Both the position numbers and the translations under genes were made by a program. Under the pieces are notes generated by a model. The model ran no database searches, had not been told where the DNA came from, and saw only the letters and a list, made by a program, of their open reading frames with translations. A stretch of 7,051 bases of DNA. Origin: Bifidobacterium breve. Lineage in GTDB: Bacteria; Bacteroidota; Bacteroidia; Cytophagales; UBA9547. The stretch is taken from assembly GCA_943325655.2 (NCBI GenBank), contig CALPQG020000131.1:1-7051 (forward strand). Reading direction: 5' to 3'. Of the stretch, positions 6,585-7,051 are shown one piece after another (positions within the stretch are counted from its first letter, which is position 1; each line of letters begins with the position of its first letter).

Positions 6585-6592
6585 CAAAAGTA
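6585..6592 (-). promoter_or_regulatory. Candidate -7 promoter element for the EamA gene
   Basis: On the minus strand the 8 bases read TACTTTTG, an exact match to the Bacteroidota primary-sigma -7 consensus TAnnTTTG. It lies 47 bases before the transporter ATG, a reasonable distance. I could not see a TTTG element at the matching -33 position, which lowers confidence. Such an 8-mer also turns up by chance in AT-rich DNA. Confidence 0.4.
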
Positions 6593-6653
6593 AAACATAT
6601 ATGAGAAATATCATTTGATTTAGACCAATCATTTAATTATTTCAGCACCTTAA

Positions 6654-6702
6654 ACACCTAAAATTATGCCTATAACTTACAAATCAATTTTCACTTAGGT
6701 GT
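6654..6702. repeat. Inverted repeat ACACCTAA/TTAGGTGT
   Basis: Perfect 8-base inverted arms lie at 6654-6661 and 6695-6702 with a 33-base spacer. The pairing can continue inward as AATT (6662-6665) with AATT (6686-6689) across a 5-base bulge. The right arm ends 3 bases before a -7-like box (6706-6713). Arms flanking a promoter could be an operator or an upstream hairpin, but this may be chance. Confidence 0.4.
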
Positions 6703-6705
6703 CTA

Positions 6706-6713
6706 TACCTTTG
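6706..6713 (+). promoter_or_regulatory. Candidate -7 promoter element for the decayed secreted-protein gene
   Basis: TACCTTTG matches the Bacteroidota -7 consensus TAnnTTTG exactly and lies 59 bases before the TTG that opens the signal-peptide frame. No clear -33 TTTG is seen upstream. It could be the surviving promoter of the pseudogene at the right end. Confidence 0.35.
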
Positions 6714-6772
6714 ACAAACTGATTACCTCATTAAATTCAAACCTCCCTTCAATCCTACCTCAATTCTTTCTG

Positions 6773-7051
6773 TTGAAAAAATCACGCTTCATATTGCTAT
6801 TTTTCATTAACTTCATTCATGTTAAAGCTCAGGTTACAGCAAAGGATATTTTCACCTCTACCTAAAATTATGGCACTTTAATAGGCTGTGCTACACAAAA
6901 CGCATCTTGCGATAGAATCTTCGCTTGAAACTATGCCACCATCTATTACCCCCTTTTTTTTCACAAAGGTCAATCCATTTTTATCGATTTGCAAGTTGGG
7001 GTTGTTTGGAGGGATACTGTACAATCTAAATTAGTTCGCCAGAGAAAAAAC
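6773..7051 (+). pseudogene. Decayed gene for a secreted protein, partial at window end
   Basis: From TTG at 6773 the frame reads (M/L)KKSRFILLFFINFIHVKAQ, a typical signal peptide: two lysines, a hydrophobic core and a small-residue end of the VKAQ kind common in Bacteroidota. The same frame is then broken by TAA at 6863-6865 and TGA at 6926-6928. It continues with protein-like sequence (NYGTLIGCATQNASCDRIFA, then NYATIYYPLFFHKGQSIFID and onward) to the window edge. Both breaks are in-frame stops, so single substitutions would explain them (for example CAA to TAA and CGA or TGG to TGA). No ATG lies in frame upstream before the stop at 6659-6661, so the start codon may also be mutated, or TTG is used. 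The protein family is not recognised. Sequencing error or a chance leader-like stretch are alternatives. Genes elsewhere in the window use TAA and TGA as stops, so recoding is unlikely. Confidence 0.5.

Noticed and set aside
6933..7034. Short plus-strand open frame (about 34 codons) from ATG at 6933
   Set aside because: It runs in a different frame from the signal-peptide frame. The product (Pro/Phe-rich, through a run of eight T) has no protein-like pattern beyond chance.
1..7051. CRISPR array, transposase, integrase, phage, tRNA or rRNA
   Set aside because: No regularly spaced identical repeats, no DDE or tyrosine-recombinase motifs, and no tRNA or rRNA signature were seen on either strand.

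Overview
The window reads as chromosomal DNA of a Bacteroidota member, most likely from the Saprospiria/Chitinophagia side of the phylum (inference). It is AT-rich, and the starts lack strong Shine-Dalgarno sequences. Two gene-free stretches carry exact matches to the Bacteroidota -7 promoter consensus (TAnnTTTG). The PfkA and full-length Sua5-type proteins look like those of this phylum, and there is a Bacteroidota-style lipoprotein leader.

Layout. At the left end, 6-phosphofructokinase (pfkA, minus strand, 83-1072) is followed by an intrinsic terminator (22-53). A divergent intergenic region (1073-1190) separates it from a plus-strand cluster of three genes. These are a DegT/DnrJ/EryC1/StrS sugar-nucleotide aminotransferase (1191-2321), an unrecognised small lipoprotein (2335-2949) and a Gfo/Idh/MocA oxidoreductase (3046-4068). 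The lipoprotein and oxidoreductase genes are separated by a long, nearly perfect inverted repeat. The cluster converges, across a 260-base gene-free stretch with TTTGAA repeats, on two minus-strand genes: a Sua5-type threonylcarbamoyl-AMP synthase (4329-5294) and an EamA/DMT-family membrane transporter (5602-6537). The 307 bases between those two hold a hairpin-rich repeat and no convincing gene. At the right end, a plus-strand secretory leader continues in one frame through two stop codons to the window edge (6773-7051). This looks like a decayed gene for an exported protein.

How the genes fit together. PfkA (glycolysis) and Sua5 (tRNA t6A37 synthesis) are housekeeping enzymes with no evident link to the rest. 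The aminotransferase and oxidoreductase resemble the WbpE/WlbC and WbpB/WlbA steps that turn UDP-N-acetylglucosaminuronate into a 3-amino sugar for surface polysaccharides. The other two enzymes of that route (WbpA- and WbpD-like) are not in the window. The lipoprotein between them may be a co-transcribed envelope protein, but nothing in its sequence states a function.

I see no defence island, CRISPR array, phage, transposase, tRNA or rRNA, and no obvious new multi-gene system. The items most worth a second look are Asn103 in PfkA where the family usually has Asp, the 17-of-18 inverted repeat inside the sugar-gene cluster, the orphan lipoprotein, the hairpin-rich repeat at 5411-5526, and the leader-bearing pseudogene.
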